A stretch of DNA of 64,000 nucleotides, from positions 32,517 to 96,516 of the forward strand of contig NZ_PDOG01000006.1 in assembly GCF_003202205.1 (NCBI RefSeq), in the 5' to 3' direction. Under the pieces are notes generated by a model. The model was not told the origin of the DNA, made no database searches, and saw only the letters and a program-made list of their open reading frames with translations. How positions within the stretch are numbered: the first letter of the stretch is position 1; the number at the start of each line of letters is the position of its first letter. A program made the position numbers and the translations under genes. Shown here piece after piece: positions 7,972 to 17,019 of this stretch. Source of the stretch: Halomonas sp. LBP4. Its GTDB lineage: Bacteria > Pseudomonadota > Gammaproteobacteria > Pseudomonadales > Halomonadaceae.

Positions 7972-9477
7972 TCAGGCGCGTTCGGCGATGATCTCCTTCC
8001 ACTTGGCGGGACCGGTCTGGTGCACCGAGGTACCCTGGCTGTCCACCGCCACGGTCACCGGCATGTCCTCCACCTCGAACTCGTAGATGGCTTCCATGCC
8101 CAGGTCCTCGAAGCCCACCACACGAGCCTTCTTGATCGCCTGGGCGACCAGGTAGGCGGAGCCGCCCACGGCCATCAGGTAGACCGCCTGGTTGTCGCGG
8201 ATCGCCTCGATGGCGGCCGGGCCGCGCTCGGCCTTGCCGACCATCCCCAGCAGGCCGGTCTCCTCGAGCATGGTGCGGGTGAACTTGTCCATGCGGGTGG
8301 CGGTGGTGGGGCCCGCCGGGCCGACCACCTCGTCGCGCACCGGGTCGACCGGCCCCACGTAGTAGATAAAGCGGCCCTTGAGGTCCACCGGCAACGGCTC
8401 GCCCTTGGCGATCATGTCGACCATCCGCTTGTGGGCGGCGTCACGGCCGGTGAGCAGCTTGCCGTTGAGCAGCAGGGTATCGCCGGGCTGCCAGGTCTGC
8501 ACCTCTTCCGGGGTCACGCTATCGAGATCGACCCGCTTGACGTTGTCGCCCGCCTCGCGGGTGATTTCCGGCCAGTCCTCGAGCTTCGGCGCGGGCAGCG
8601 CCGTGGGACCGGACCCATCCAGGGTGAAGTGGGCGTGGCGGGTGGCGGCACAGTTGGGGATGATCGCCACCGGCTTGTTGGCGGCGTGGGTCGGATAGTC
8701 CTTGACCTTGATGTCGAGCACCGTGGTCAACCCCCCCAGGCCCTGGGCGCCGATGCCGCTCCGGTTGACCTTGTCGAAGAGCTCCAGGCGCAGTTCCTCG
8801 GCGCGATTGGCGGCACCACGGGCCTGCAGCTCCTGGATGTCGATGGGGTCGAGCAGCGCTTCCTTGGCGATCTCCATGGCCTTCTCGGCGGTACCACCGA
8901 TGCCGATGCCGAGCATGCCCGGCGGACACCAGCCGGCCCCCATCTTCGGCAGCTGCTCCATCACCCAGTCGACCACGCTGTCGGAGGGGTTGAGCATGGC
9001 GAACTTGGACTTGGCCTCGCTGCCACCGCCCTTGGCCGCCACGTGCACCTCGACGGTGTCGCCCGGTACCAGCTTGTGGTGGATCACCGCCGGGGTGTTG
9101 TCGCCGGTGTTCTTGCGGGCGCCATCGGGGTCGGCGAGCACCGAGGCACGCAGCACGTTGTCGGGGAGCCGGTAGGCACGACGGACCCCCTCGTTGATCA
9201 TGTCGTCGAGGCTCATGTCGGCCTCGAAGCGCACGTTCATGCCCACCTGGACGAAGACGGTGACGATGCCGGTGTCCTGACAGATCGGGCGATGGCCAGT
9301 GGCACACATCCGCGAGTTGATCAGGATCTGGGCGATGGCGTCCTTGGCCGCGGGATTCTCCTCGCGCTCGTAGGCCGCCGCCATGGCGTCGATGAAATCC
9401 TTCGGGTGGTAATAGGAGATGTACTGGAGGGCATCGGCGACGCTCTGGATCAGATCGTCCTGGCGGATCACGGTCAT
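7972..9477 (-). CDS. fumarate hydratase class I (4Fe-4S)
   Basis: 501-aa iron-sulfur fumarase with the alpha and beta domains fused. Candidate cluster cysteines lie in CATGHRPICQDTG (N-terminal part), GAGWCPPGMLG (middle) and PNCAATRHAHF. It interconverts fumarate and malate in the TCA cycle. An AAGGAG 10 nt upstream favours the ATG at 9477 over the in-frame ATG ten codons earlier at 9507. It is monocistronic, with a strong hairpin behind it. Class I fumarases are oxygen-sensitive, which is of note given the redox-type RegBA pair at 17-18.9 kb, but no link is shown. Confidence 0.93.
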   Translation of the reverse strand: MTVIRQDDLIQSVADALQYISYYHPKDFIDAMAAAYEREENPAAKDAIAQILINSRMCATGHRPICQDTGIVTVFVQVGMNVRFEADMSLDDMINEGVRRAYRLPDNVLRASVLADPDGARKNTGDNTPAVIHHKLVPGDTVEVHVAAKGGGSEAKSKFAMLNPSDSVVDWVMEQLPKMGAGWCPPGMLGIGIGGTAEKAMEIAKEALLDPIDIQELQARGAANRAEELRLELFDKVNRSGIGAQGLGGLTTVLDIKVKDYPTHAANKPVAIIPNCAATRHAHFTLDGSGPTALPAPKLEDWPEITREAGDNVKRVDLDSVTPEEVQTWQPGDTLLLNGKLLTGRDAAHKRMVDMIAKGEPLPVDLKGRFIYYVGPVDPVRDEVVGPAGPTTATRMDKFTRTMLEETGLLGMVGKAERGPAAIEAIRDNQAVYLMAVGGSAYLVAQAIKKARVVGFEDLGMEAIYEFEVEDMPVTVAVDSQGTSVHQTGPAKWKEIIAERA

Positions 9478-9674
9478 GGGCAAGGGACTCCTTGGCGTTG
9501 TCGGCATGCCCGCTCTCTACAGCCGGTCACTGTCGCGTTGGCGGGCTCGAACGGGGGCAGATTATACCGCACCCGCCATCCTGCCGCAGTGCTCTACTCC
9601 CAAAGGAGCGCTGGTCCTGGTAGTGGCGTGAATGAAGATAACGGTATAAATCCCCAACCACGGTGGCATGGTGA

Positions 9675-11702
9675 TCAGGCCGTGCCGAGCAACAGCTGAC
9701 GCTCCTTGAGCTCGTGCAGGCGATCGCGCAAGCGCGCCGCCTCCTCGAACTCCAGGTTCTGGGCGGCTTCGAACATGGCATCCTCGACCCGGGACACTTC
9801 CCTGAGCAGCTCGCTGGGCGACAGGTCGGCGGGATCGTAGACCGCGGCCCCTTCGGCCACCTTGCGCTCGGCTTTCCGACCCTTGCCCTTCCTGCCGGGG
9901 GCCTGGGCGGCCTCGAGGATATCGGCCACCGAGCGGGTCACGGTCTGCGGCGTGATGCCATGGGCCTCGTTGTGGGCGATCTGCTTGTGGCGCCGCCGCT
10001 CGGTCTCGTCCATGGCCCGGCGCATCGAGTCGGTGGTCCGGTCACCGTAGAGGATCGCCTTGCCATGGGCGTTGCGGGCGGCCCGGCCGATGGTCTGGAT
10101 CAGCGAGCGCTCGTTGCGCAGGAAGCCCTCCTTGTCGGCGTCGAGGATCGCCACCAGCGACACCTCGGGAATGTCGAGGCCCTCGCGCAGCAGGTTGATG
10201 CCCACCAGCACGTCGAACTTGCCGAGGCGCAGGTCGCGGATGATCTCCACCCGCTCCACGGTGTCGATGTCCGAGTGCAGGTAGCGCACCCGCACGTCGT
10301 GTTCGTCGAGGTACTCGGTGAGGTCCTCGGCCATGCGCTTGGTCAGGGTGGTGACCAGCACCCGCTCGCCCACACCGGCACGCAGGCGAATCTCCGAGAG
10401 CAGGTCGTCGACCTGGGTGGACGCCGGACGCACCTCGATCTCCGGGTCGACCAGGCCGGTGGGCCGCACCACCTGCTCCACCACCTGCCCGGCGTGCTCG
10501 GCCTCGTAGGGGCCGGGGGTGGCCGAGACGAAGATGGTCTGCGGGCTGATCGACTCCCACTCCTGGAAGGTCATGGGGCGGTTGTCCAGCGCCGAGGGCA
10601 GGCGAAAGCCGTACTCCACCAGGGTCTCCTTGCGCGAGCGGTCGCCCTTGTACATGCCGCCTACCTGGGGAACGCTGACATGGGACTCGTCGATGAACAG
10701 CAGCGCATCCGGCGGCAGGTAATCGAAGAAGGTGGGGGGCGGCTCGCCCGGATTGCGGCCGGAGAGATAGCGCGAGTAGTTCTCGATGCCGTTGCAGTAG
10801 CCCAGCTCGTGCATCATCTCGATGTCGTAGAGGGTGCGCTGCTCGAGGCGCTGGGCCTCCACCAGCTTGTCGTGCCGGCGCAGCCACTCCAGGCGCTCGG
10901 CCAGTTCGCCCTTGATCAGCTCCGCCGCTCCCAGGATCGTCTCCCGGGGCGTCACATAGTGGCTCTTGGGGTAGATCGTCATGCGCGGCACCTTGCCGCG
11001 CACCTCGCCGGTCAGCGGATCGAACAGGCTGATGCTATCGATCTCGTCGTCGAACAGCTCGACACGCACCGCCTCCTCGTCGGAGTCGGCGGGATAGATA
11101 TCGATGACGTCGCCGCGCACCCGATAGGTACCGCGCTTGAAGTCCATGTCGTTGCGGGTGTACTGCAGCTCGGCGAGGCGGCGCAGGAAGGAGCGCTGAT
11201 CGATCAGCTCGCCCCGGGTGAAGTGCAGCCGCATCTTCAGGTACTGGTCCGGGTCACCGAGGCCGTAGATCGCCGAGACCGAGACCACGATCAGCGCATC
11301 ACGGCGCTCGAGCAGCGCCTTGGTCGCCGAGAGGCGCATCTGCTCGATATGGTCGTTGATCGAGGCGTCCTTCTCGATGAAGGTGTCCGACGAGGGCACG
11401 TAGGCCTCGGGCTGGTAGTAGTCGTAGTAGGAGACGAAGTACTCCACGGCGTTGTCGGGGAAGAACCCCTTGAACTCGCCGTAGAGCTGGGCGGCCAGCG
11501 TCTTGTTGGGCGCCATGACGATGGTCGGGCGCTGCAACCGTTGCACCACGTTGGCCATGGTGAAGGTCTTGCCGGAACCGGTGACGCCGAGCAGCGTCTG
11601 GTGGGCAAGTCCCGCCTCCAGCCCCTTGACCAGGTCGTCGATGGCCGTGGGCTGGTCGCCGGCGGGCTGGAACCTGGACTGCAGACGAAAGGACTTGCTC
11701 AT
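9675..11702 (-). CDS. uvrB: excinuclease ABC subunit B
   Basis: 675-aa UvrB, full family length. Walker A GVTGSGKT (about residues 39-46), the damage-probing beta-hairpin region YYDYYQPEAYVPSSDTF (about 92-108), the helicase motif FIDESH, and a C-terminal UVR domain (EDAMFEAAQNLEFEEAARLRD) for UvrC contact are all visible. It is the damage-loading helicase of nucleotide excision repair. The frame extends 41 codons upstream without family homology; the MSKSFRLQSRF start is canonical. No LexA box was identified in the short gap to the OsmC-like gene. Confidence 0.96.
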   Translation of the reverse strand: MSKSFRLQSRFQPAGDQPTAIDDLVKGLEAGLAHQTLLGVTGSGKTFTMANVVQRLQRPTIVMAPNKTLAAQLYGEFKGFFPDNAVEYFVSYYDYYQPEAYVPSSDTFIEKDASINDHIEQMRLSATKALLERRDALIVVSVSAIYGLGDPDQYLKMRLHFTRGELIDQRSFLRRLAELQYTRNDMDFKRGTYRVRGDVIDIYPADSDEEAVRVELFDDEIDSISLFDPLTGEVRGKVPRMTIYPKSHYVTPRETILGAAELIKGELAERLEWLRRHDKLVEAQRLEQRTLYDIEMMHELGYCNGIENYSRYLSGRNPGEPPPTFFDYLPPDALLFIDESHVSVPQVGGMYKGDRSRKETLVEYGFRLPSALDNRPMTFQEWESISPQTIFVSATPGPYEAEHAGQVVEQVVRPTGLVDPEIEVRPASTQVDDLLSEIRLRAGVGERVLVTTLTKRMAEDLTEYLDEHDVRVRYLHSDIDTVERVEIIRDLRLGKFDVLVGINLLREGLDIPEVSLVAILDADKEGFLRNERSLIQTIGRAARNAHGKAILYGDRTTDSMRRAMDETERRRHKQIAHNEAHGITPQTVTRSVADILEAAQAPGRKGKGRKAERKVAEGAAVYDPADLSPSELLREVSRVEDAMFEAAQNLEFEEAARLRDRLHELKERQLLLGTA

Positions 11703-11775
11703 GGTGACTCCGGGAAGGCGACGGGCGCCGCTGCGACGCCCGGGATGACACAAGGGTGAATCCCGACGGGCAGAC

Positions 11776-12198
11776 TCAGGCCTCGGCGGTACTGGCCGTT
11801 CGGGTGGTGACTTCCACGGTGGCACTGGTCATCAGCCGATGGATCGGGCAGCGGTTGCTGATCTCCTCCAGCCGGGCCAACCGCTCAGGGGCGACGATGC
11901 CGTGGAAGCTCATCACCACTTCGAGTCGATAGGTGCCCTTGCGTTCCTCGCTGTCGTCGCGGTTGATCCTGACGCTCACCCCCTCGAGCGGCCACTGCTT
12001 GCGCCGGGCGTACATCTGGGCGGTGATCGCCTTGCAGGCGGCCAGCGACAGGTCGAAGTAGTCATGGGGATCCGGCGCGCTTCCCTCGCCGCCCAAGCCC
12101 CGGGGCACATCCACGAAGAGATCCTCGAAGCCGTCGAGCTCGACCCGCTGGCGATGGATGCTGTTGCGTTCGCTGATGACCTCGATGGTCTTCTTCAT
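11776..12198 (-). CDS. OsmC family protein
   Basis: 140-aa OsmC/Ohr-fold protein. The two reactive cysteines of the family are in LSLAACKAITAQMY (about residue 54) and NRCPIHRLM (about residue 120). Such proteins reduce organic hydroperoxides, or are small envelope-stress proteins, working as cytosolic dimers. The sequence is nearer the YhfA-type branch than Ohr, judging by the SLAACKA segment, but this is a judgement by eye. A small HMA-like gene lies 18 bp upstream on the same strand and is probably co-transcribed. Confidence 0.85.
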   Translation of the reverse strand: MKKTIEVISERNSIHRQRVELDGFEDLFVDVPRGLGGEGSAPDPHDYFDLSLAACKAITAQMYARRKQWPLEGVSVRINRDDSEERKGTYRLEVVMSFHGIVAPERLARLEEISNRCPIHRLMTSATVEVTTRTASTAEA

Positions 12199-12216
12199 GG
12201 ATCGACCTCGTATTGG

Positions 12217-12414
12217 TCACTTGACTTCGATGGGCAGCTTGAGGGCTTCCACTGCCTGGATCAGCGCCTCGCGCCTCACACGCCCGTCGACCTCGGCGCC
12301 GTGGCGACCGACCTCGACACTGTCGACGCCGTCGAGCATCATCAATGCCGTGGTGATGCGGTTGATCTGATCGGCGTTGTCGACGCCCTTGAAGCTCAGC
12401 GACTGGTGCGCCAT
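12217..12414 (-). CDS. small heavy-metal-associated-domain-like protein lacking CxxC
   Basis: 65-aa protein with the beta-alpha-beta-beta-alpha-beta pattern of HMA domains (INRITTALMMLDGVDSVEV, then ALIQAVEALKL). The metal-binding GMxCxxC of true copper chaperones is replaced by FKGVDNADQIN, so it has no cysteines for a metal. The ATG at 12414 begins the homologous part, although the frame is open upstream. It may bind another ligand or serve only as an interaction domain; CopZ-like copper delivery is unlikely. It sits directly before the OsmC-like gene. Confidence 0.7.
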   Translation of the reverse strand: MAHQSLSFKGVDNADQINRITTALMMLDGVDSVEVGRHGAEVDGRVRREALIQAVEALKLPIEVK

Positions 12415-12545
12415 GGCGGCCTCTCCACGTGGCCCGACATGCATAAGCTGTCGTGAATGCATGAGAACAGACCCCGAGTCTAGCATGGCCACGGCGTTCC
12501 GGCAGCGGTTGCAATGACGCCACAGCGCCCGCATTACACTCCCAG

Positions 12546-12705
12546 GAGCCTGTCGGATTTGACCGATCGTCGCGAGAGACACGGATTTCGAGACAAGTTT
12601 ATCGATCTGATGAAGCGAATAGCGGGCTATTTAACGAAGCAGATCGAATGAAATTGGCCGAAAGCCCGGGTGTCGCAGTAGATCAGCGTTAAGTCCGACA
12701 GGCTC
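12546..12705. repeat. 160-bp element with GAGCCTGTCGGA terminal inverted repeats
   Basis: Fills most of the 332-bp gap between the HMA-like gene and ygfZ. The ends, GAGCCTGTCGGATTTGAC (12546-12563) and its near complement (12688-12705), match the element at 5381-5439; the last 56 bp match, in reverse, the segment at 60428-60482. There is no ORF in it, so it is a non-autonomous (MITE-like) element, probably related to an insertion sequence outside this window. The interior is poorer in GC than its surroundings. No clear target-site duplication is seen. Confidence 0.8.
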
Positions 12706-12746
12706 TTAGACATCGACCGAGCGAGACCGACGACAGGAGCTCCGGA

Positions 12747-13796
12747 ATGAACGAGTGGATCGCCACCCTGGGTGGCCGGCAGGAGGCCGAGGACCGGGTC
12801 GAGTTCGATCCGGCATCGCAGGAGTCGCCGGCGCCGGCTCGGCAGGCGCTGGAAGCCACGGTGATGACGCCCCTGGCCCATCTCGGCGTACTGGACGTGA
12901 CGGGTCACGATGCCGAGAAATTCCTGCAGGGCCAGACCAGCGCCCAGGTGACCCTGGCCGACAGCGAGTTCGCGCCCCTCACCTGCTTCTGTACCCCCAA
13001 GGGGCGCATGCTGGCCAATGCCCAGCTGTGGCGGGTAGCGCCGGAACGCTACCGGCTGGTGATGCATCGCAGCCTGGTGGGCCCGTTGACCGATCACCTG
13101 AAGAAGTTCGCCGCCTTCTACAAGGTGGAGCTCGAGGCGCGTGACGACCTGGTGCTGCTCGGGCTGATCGGCCGCGAGGCATCGGCCCTCGCCGAGGTGC
13201 GCTTCGATGTCATCCCGCCGAAACCCTGGCACCAGGCCGGCAACGGCGAGATCCAGGTGCTGGCCCACCCGGGGCCGCGGCCCCGGCTGCTGGTCTGCCT
13301 GCCCGCCGAGAAGGCCACTGAGGCCTGGCAGCGCCTGGCCGAGCATGCCACGCCGGTGGGCAATGCGGTATGGCGGCTGCACGACATCCAGGCCGGCCTG
13401 GCCTGGCTCGACGCCAGCCAGCGCGACGCCTACCTGCCCCAGATGATCAACTGGGAGGCACTCGGCGGCATCAGCTTCAAGAAGGGCTGCTACACGGGGC
13501 AGGAGGTGGTGGCCCGGGCCCATTTCCGCGGCCAGGTGAAGAAGCGTCTGGTGCGCGCCCAGCTCGACGGTAGCCTGCTGCCCGAACTCGGCAGCACCAT
13601 TCACGACGCCGAGGACAAGTCGTTCGGCGAGGTGCTGGCCGCCGAGCTGGACGCCTACGGCGAGGCCGAGGTGCTGGCGGTGATGAGCATCAAGGAGCCG
13701 ACCCCGCCGCTGCGCGTTGCCGGCCAGAAGCTCAAGCTGCTGAAGCTGCCCTACCCGCTGGAGCGGCTGGACCCGGAGAGCCTGGCGACGAAGTAA
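12747..13796 (+). CDS. ygfZ: tRNA-modifying / Fe-S assembly protein YgfZ
   Basis: 349-aa folate-binding YgfZ/GcvT-fold protein. The diagnostic KGCYTGQE motif with the essential Cys is at about residues 248-255. YgfZ supports repair or assembly of certain Fe-S enzymes, such as MiaB, in a tetrahydrofolate-dependent way. The ATG follows GACAGGAG. It stands alone, preceded by the 160-bp repeat and followed by another palindromic repeat; its promoter must lie within about 40 bp or inside the repeat. Confidence 0.93.
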   Translation: MNEWIATLGGRQEAEDRVEFDPASQESPAPARQALEATVMTPLAHLGVLDVTGHDAEKFLQGQTSAQVTLADSEFAPLTCFCTPKGRMLANAQLWRVAPERYRLVMHRSLVGPLTDHLKKFAAFYKVELEARDDLVLLGLIGREASALAEVRFDVIPPKPWHQAGNGEIQVLAHPGPRPRLLVCLPAEKATEAWQRLAEHATPVGNAVWRLHDIQAGLAWLDASQRDAYLPQMINWEALGGISFKKGCYTGQEVVARAHFRGQVKKRLVRAQLDGSLLPELGSTIHDAEDKSFGEVLAAELDAYGEAEVLAVMSIKEPTPPLRVAGQKLKLLKLPYPLERLDPESLATK

Positions 13797-13818
13797 GGCA
13801 CCATGGTGGACTGGGCTC

Positions 13819-13942
13819 TGTAGGAGCCCGGCTCTGCCGAGCGATTGGCGCCGCAGGCGCCCGGGCGGGTTTCGCTGACGGTTCGGATGACCGCCTGGCG
13901 ACGCTTCGCGCCGCAATCGCCCAGCGGAGCTGAGCTCCTACA
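13819..13942. repeat. TGTAGGAGC...GCTCCTACA palindromic intergenic element
   Basis: A 124-bp element with perfect 9-bp terminal inverted repeats and internal partly complementary arms (CTCTGCCGAGCGATTGG against the CGCCCAGCGGAGCTGAGC side). It sits exactly between the convergent ygfZ and tatD genes. Palindromes ending TGTAGGAGC are familiar in the intergenic regions of many Pseudomonas- and Halomonas-type genomes, so this is probably a member of a known REP-like class. Only one copy is in this window. Confidence 0.65.
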
Positions 13943-13962
13943 TGGCGGGTGCGCCCATGGTC

Positions 13963-14757
13963 TCAGCCGCTATCCAACCCGAACAGCGCTCTGGCCGTGG
14001 CGGTGCTGTCCGCCGCCACCCCCTCTTCGCTCTGCCCGCGCAATTCCGCCACCAGCCGGCACACCTCGGCCACCCGCGACGGCTCGTTGCGCTCCCCCCG
14101 GTGGCCGGCGAGCAGCATGTCGGGGCTGTCGGTCTCCAGCACATAGCCATCATTCGGCAGCGAGGCCACGGCGCGGCGCAGCCGCTGGGCACGCTCATGA
14201 GTGACCGCGCCGCCCAGCCCCACCTTGAAGCCGAGGTCGAGGAACTTGCGCGCCTGTTGCGGTGAGCCGGCGAAGGCGTGGATCAGCCCGCCCGCGGGCA
14301 GGTCGAGCTGGCGCAGCCGCTTGGCGACCTGGTCGTTGGCCCGCACGCAGTGGATCACCACGGGCAACCGGCGCGCCTTGGCCAGGCGCAGTTGGGCATC
14401 GAAGAGCCGCCACTGGGCGTCGAGGGTCTCCGCGAAGCGGGCATCGATGCCGCACTCGCCCACGGCGACCACTTCGGGATATTGGTCGAGAGCCTGCGCC
14501 AACGCCTCGATAGCCCCCTCGGCGTGCTCATTCATGAAACAGGGATGCAGCCCCAGGCAGATATCGACGTCATCGCGGCTGCCCAGCGCCAGCACCTCCG
14601 CCCAGCGCGCCCGGGTGGTGGCCGGCACCACGAAACGACGCACGCCCCCCGCCCTGGCCCGCTCCAACACCGCCTCGCGGTCGGCGTCGAAATCGGGGAA
14701 GTCCAGGTGGCAGTGGGCGTCGATCAGGTCGAGATCGCTCACGGTATACCTCGGCAT
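13963..14757 (-). CDS. tatD: TatD family metal-dependent hydrolase
   Basis: 264-aa TatD-family deoxyribonuclease/hydrolase. Metal ligands: DAHCHLDF near the N-terminus, the Glu in VGECGID, the His in IHCVRAND, the His in IHAFAGSPQQA and the Asp in LETDSPDML near the C-terminus, all in the expected order. It is a cytosolic 3'-5' DNA exonuclease-like enzyme. The start is uncertain: ATG at 14757 is used here, but a GTG at 14742 is better spaced (6 nt) from a CGAGG ribosome site and would give a protein 5 residues shorter. Convergent with ygfZ across a repeat. Confidence 0.87.
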   Translation of the reverse strand: MPRYTVSDLDLIDAHCHLDFPDFDADREAVLERARAGGVRRFVVPATTRARWAEVLALGSRDDVDICLGLHPCFMNEHAEGAIEALAQALDQYPEVVAVGECGIDARFAETLDAQWRLFDAQLRLAKARRLPVVIHCVRANDQVAKRLRQLDLPAGGLIHAFAGSPQQARKFLDLGFKVGLGGAVTHERAQRLRRAVASLPNDGYVLETDSPDMLLAGHRGERNEPSRVAEVCRLVAELRGQSEEGVAADSTATARALFGLDSG

Positions 14758-14796
14758 CAGGCCAGACAGCCTTCGAGTAAGGCCGGCTGACCTTGC

Positions 14797-14880
14797 CACG
14801 TGCAACGCTCACACGCTGTGAACCCCTCCCTGGGCGCTCCATTCTTCATCCCTGAAGAATGAGGTTCGCTTGTGCACGTG
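14797..14880. repeat. covarying palindromic element, copy E (diverged)
   Basis: Contains the 22-nt core CGCTGTGAACCCCTCCCTGG + GC (14814-14835), identical in copy D except for none of its bases, then an 8-bp hairpin (14840-14847 with 14854-14861) around the loop ATCCCT. Outer arms CACGTGCA / TGCACGTG (14797-14804 and 14873-14880) are complementary, though the middle arms seen in copies C and D are weak here. It lies in the gap between tatD and prfC. Confidence 0.6.
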
Positions 14881-14960
14881 CCAAGCGCCGGCCAGCATAT
14901 GCTGCAGTCGACCCGAAACAGGGCCAAGCACATGAATGTCACTCGGCGCTGCAGAAGGCT

Positions 14961-16550
14961 TTAATGCTCCCTGGTCGGCTGGAAACGGATCTCCGGCCAG
15001 CGCTCCTGGGTCATCTGCAGGTTGACCCGGGTTGGGGCGATATAGGTCAGGTAGCCACCGCCATCCATCGCCAAATGGGTACTCGCCTTGCGCTTGAACT
15101 CGTCGAGTTTCTTGGCGTCGTCGCTGTAGATCCAGCGGGCGGTATTGACGTTCACCCCCTCGTAGACACAGTCGACCTTGTATTCTTCCTTGAGGCGATG
15201 GGCCACCACGTCGAACTGCAGGGTCCCCACGGCGCCGAGGATCAGATCGTTGTTGTCCAGCGGCATGAACACCTGGGTCGCCCCCTCCTCGGAGAGCTGC
15301 TGCAGGCCCTTCTGCAGCGCCTTCATCTTCAGCGGATCCTTGAGCCGCACGCGCTTGAACAGCTCCGGCGCGAAGTGCGGGATGCCGGTGAAGCGCATGT
15401 CCTCGCCCTGGGTGAAGGTGTCGCCGATCTGGATGGTGCCATGGTTGTGCAGGCCGATGATGTCGCCGGGCCAGGCCTCCTCCACCTGGGAGCGGTCCGA
15501 GGCCATGAAGGTCAACGCATCCGCAATCTTGACGTCCTTGCCGATGCGCACATGGCGCATCTTCATGTTCTTCTCGTACTTCCCCGAGCAGACGCGCAGG
15601 AAGGCGATACGGTCGCGGTGGTTCGGGTCCATGTTGGCCTGGATCTTGAACACGAAGCCGGTGAAGCGACCATCCTCGGCCTCGACGGTGCGGGTATCGG
15701 TCTCGCGGGGCTGGGGCGGCGGGGCATACTCGACGAAGCCATCGAGCATCTCGCGCACGCCGAAGTTGCCCATGGCCGTGCCGAAGTAGACCGGGGTCAG
15801 CTCGCCGCGCAGGTAGGCCGCGTGGTCGAAGGAGTGGGAGGCCCCGCGCACCAGTTCCACCTCCATGCGCAGCTCCTCGGCCAGGTCCTCGCCGAGCACT
15901 GCGTCCACCTCGGGGTTGTCGAGCCCCTCGATCCGCCTGTCCTCGGGAATGCGGCTCCCCTGCCCCTGGGTGTAGAGGTGGATGACGTCGTTGTAGAGGT
16001 GGTAAACGCCCTTGAAGCCGCGCCCCATGCCGATCGGCCAGGTCATCGGCGCGCACTGGATGTCGAGCACCGTCTCGACCTCGTCCATCACCTCGATGGG
16101 GTCGCGGATGTCGCGGTCCATCTTGTTGACGAAGGTGAGGATCGGCGTGGTGCGCAGGCGACACACCTCCATCAGCTTGATGGTCCGCGCCTCGACGCCC
16201 TTGGCCCCGTCGATTACCATCAGCGCCGAGTCCACTGCGGTCAGGGTGCGGTAGGTATCCTCGGAGAAGTCCTCGTGGCCGGGGGTGTCGAGCAGGTTGA
16301 CGACGCGCCCGCCATAGGGGAACTGCATCACCGAGGTGGTCACCGAGATGCCACGCTCCTGCTCCATCTTCATCCAGTCGGAGGTCGCGTGGCGCTCGGC
16401 GCGCTTGCTCTTCACCGAGCCGGCCAGCTGGATGGCGTTTCCGAACAGCAGCATCTTCTCGGTGATGGTGGTCTTGCCCGCGTCGGGGTGCGAGATGATC
16501 GCGAAGGTGCGTCGAAGCCCGACTTCACGGGCCAGGGTGGGGTTTGACAT
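14961..16550 (-). CDS. prfC: peptide chain release factor 3
   Basis: 529-aa RF3, exact E. coli-like length. GTPase motifs: G1 SHPDAGKTTITEK (about residues 19-31), G3 DTPGHEDFSEDT, G4 NKMDRD. RF3 recycles RF1/RF2 from the ribosome after termination and aids quality control. The frame is open for 27 more codons, but the family begins at MSNPTLAREVGLRRTF. It is flanked on both sides by copies (E and C) of the covarying palindromic repeat. Confidence 0.97.
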   Translation of the reverse strand: MSNPTLAREVGLRRTFAIISHPDAGKTTITEKMLLFGNAIQLAGSVKSKRAERHATSDWMKMEQERGISVTTSVMQFPYGGRVVNLLDTPGHEDFSEDTYRTLTAVDSALMVIDGAKGVEARTIKLMEVCRLRTTPILTFVNKMDRDIRDPIEVMDEVETVLDIQCAPMTWPIGMGRGFKGVYHLYNDVIHLYTQGQGSRIPEDRRIEGLDNPEVDAVLGEDLAEELRMEVELVRGASHSFDHAAYLRGELTPVYFGTAMGNFGVREMLDGFVEYAPPPQPRETDTRTVEAEDGRFTGFVFKIQANMDPNHRDRIAFLRVCSGKYEKNMKMRHVRIGKDVKIADALTFMASDRSQVEEAWPGDIIGLHNHGTIQIGDTFTQGEDMRFTGIPHFAPELFKRVRLKDPLKMKALQKGLQQLSEEGATQVFMPLDNNDLILGAVGTLQFDVVAHRLKEEYKVDCVYEGVNVNTARWIYSDDAKKLDEFKRKASTHLAMDGGGYLTYIAPTRVNLQMTQERWPEIRFQPTREH

Positions 16551-16720
16551 CAATGCCGCCTGATCAGAACTCGAATGTGATCTTGAGGATTCGAAGGGAA
16601 GGGCCCCAGTGTCGGGAGCCGAAGTGCCCATGATAACGCGTCGGGCCCGCGGCCTGCACCCTGCCGCGGTACGCGTCCAGGGCTATCGCAGTAGCAGCAT
16701 TGCTCGGGGCTGATCCGCCG

Positions 16721-16884
16721 GCAGGCCTGCGAGGAGGCGCTGTAAACCCCTCCATGGGCGCTACCGACGCCCTGCTTCGCTCTCGCGTCCCGCTTCGCTT
16801 GCAGGACCGGTGCTGGCCATCCATGGCCAGCCCGTTCGGAGCAGTGCTCCTCACCCCTGGCGTAGGACCTCCTCTTCGGCCTGC
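16721..16884. repeat. covarying palindromic element, copy C
   Basis: Outer arm GCAGGC (16721-16726) pairs with GCCTGC (16879-16884); second arm GAGGAGG (16731-16737) pairs with CCTCCTC (16868-16874); the 4-nt internal loops are CTGC and TTCG. The core CGCTGTAAACCCCTCCATGG + GC is at 16738-16759. An inner 7-bp hairpin (16812-16818 with 16825-16831) has the loop ATCCAT. The interior is longer than in copy D, as if something was inserted. This element and the single CAGGGCTATCGC end at 16678 occupy most of the 469-bp prfC-regB gap, which must also hold two divergent promoters; no gene is seen there. Confidence 0.65.
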
Positions 16885-17019
16885 CCCCGGCGCCACTCGC
16901 TACATAGCCCTGTGTACGCGACCGGCCGGGCGGGCATACTCTGGCGGCCGACCTCGGGAGCGTGTCGGCCCCCGGGCGTGATCGGTTATCATCGTCGGGC
17001 AATGAACCGTGGAGAGACC

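Noticed and set aside
9714..11759. Plus-strand ORF opposite uvrB, and similar ones opposite prfC, glmS, fumarase and acetoacetyl-CoA synthetase
   Set aside because: Exact antisense of conserved genes, with no recognisable motif.
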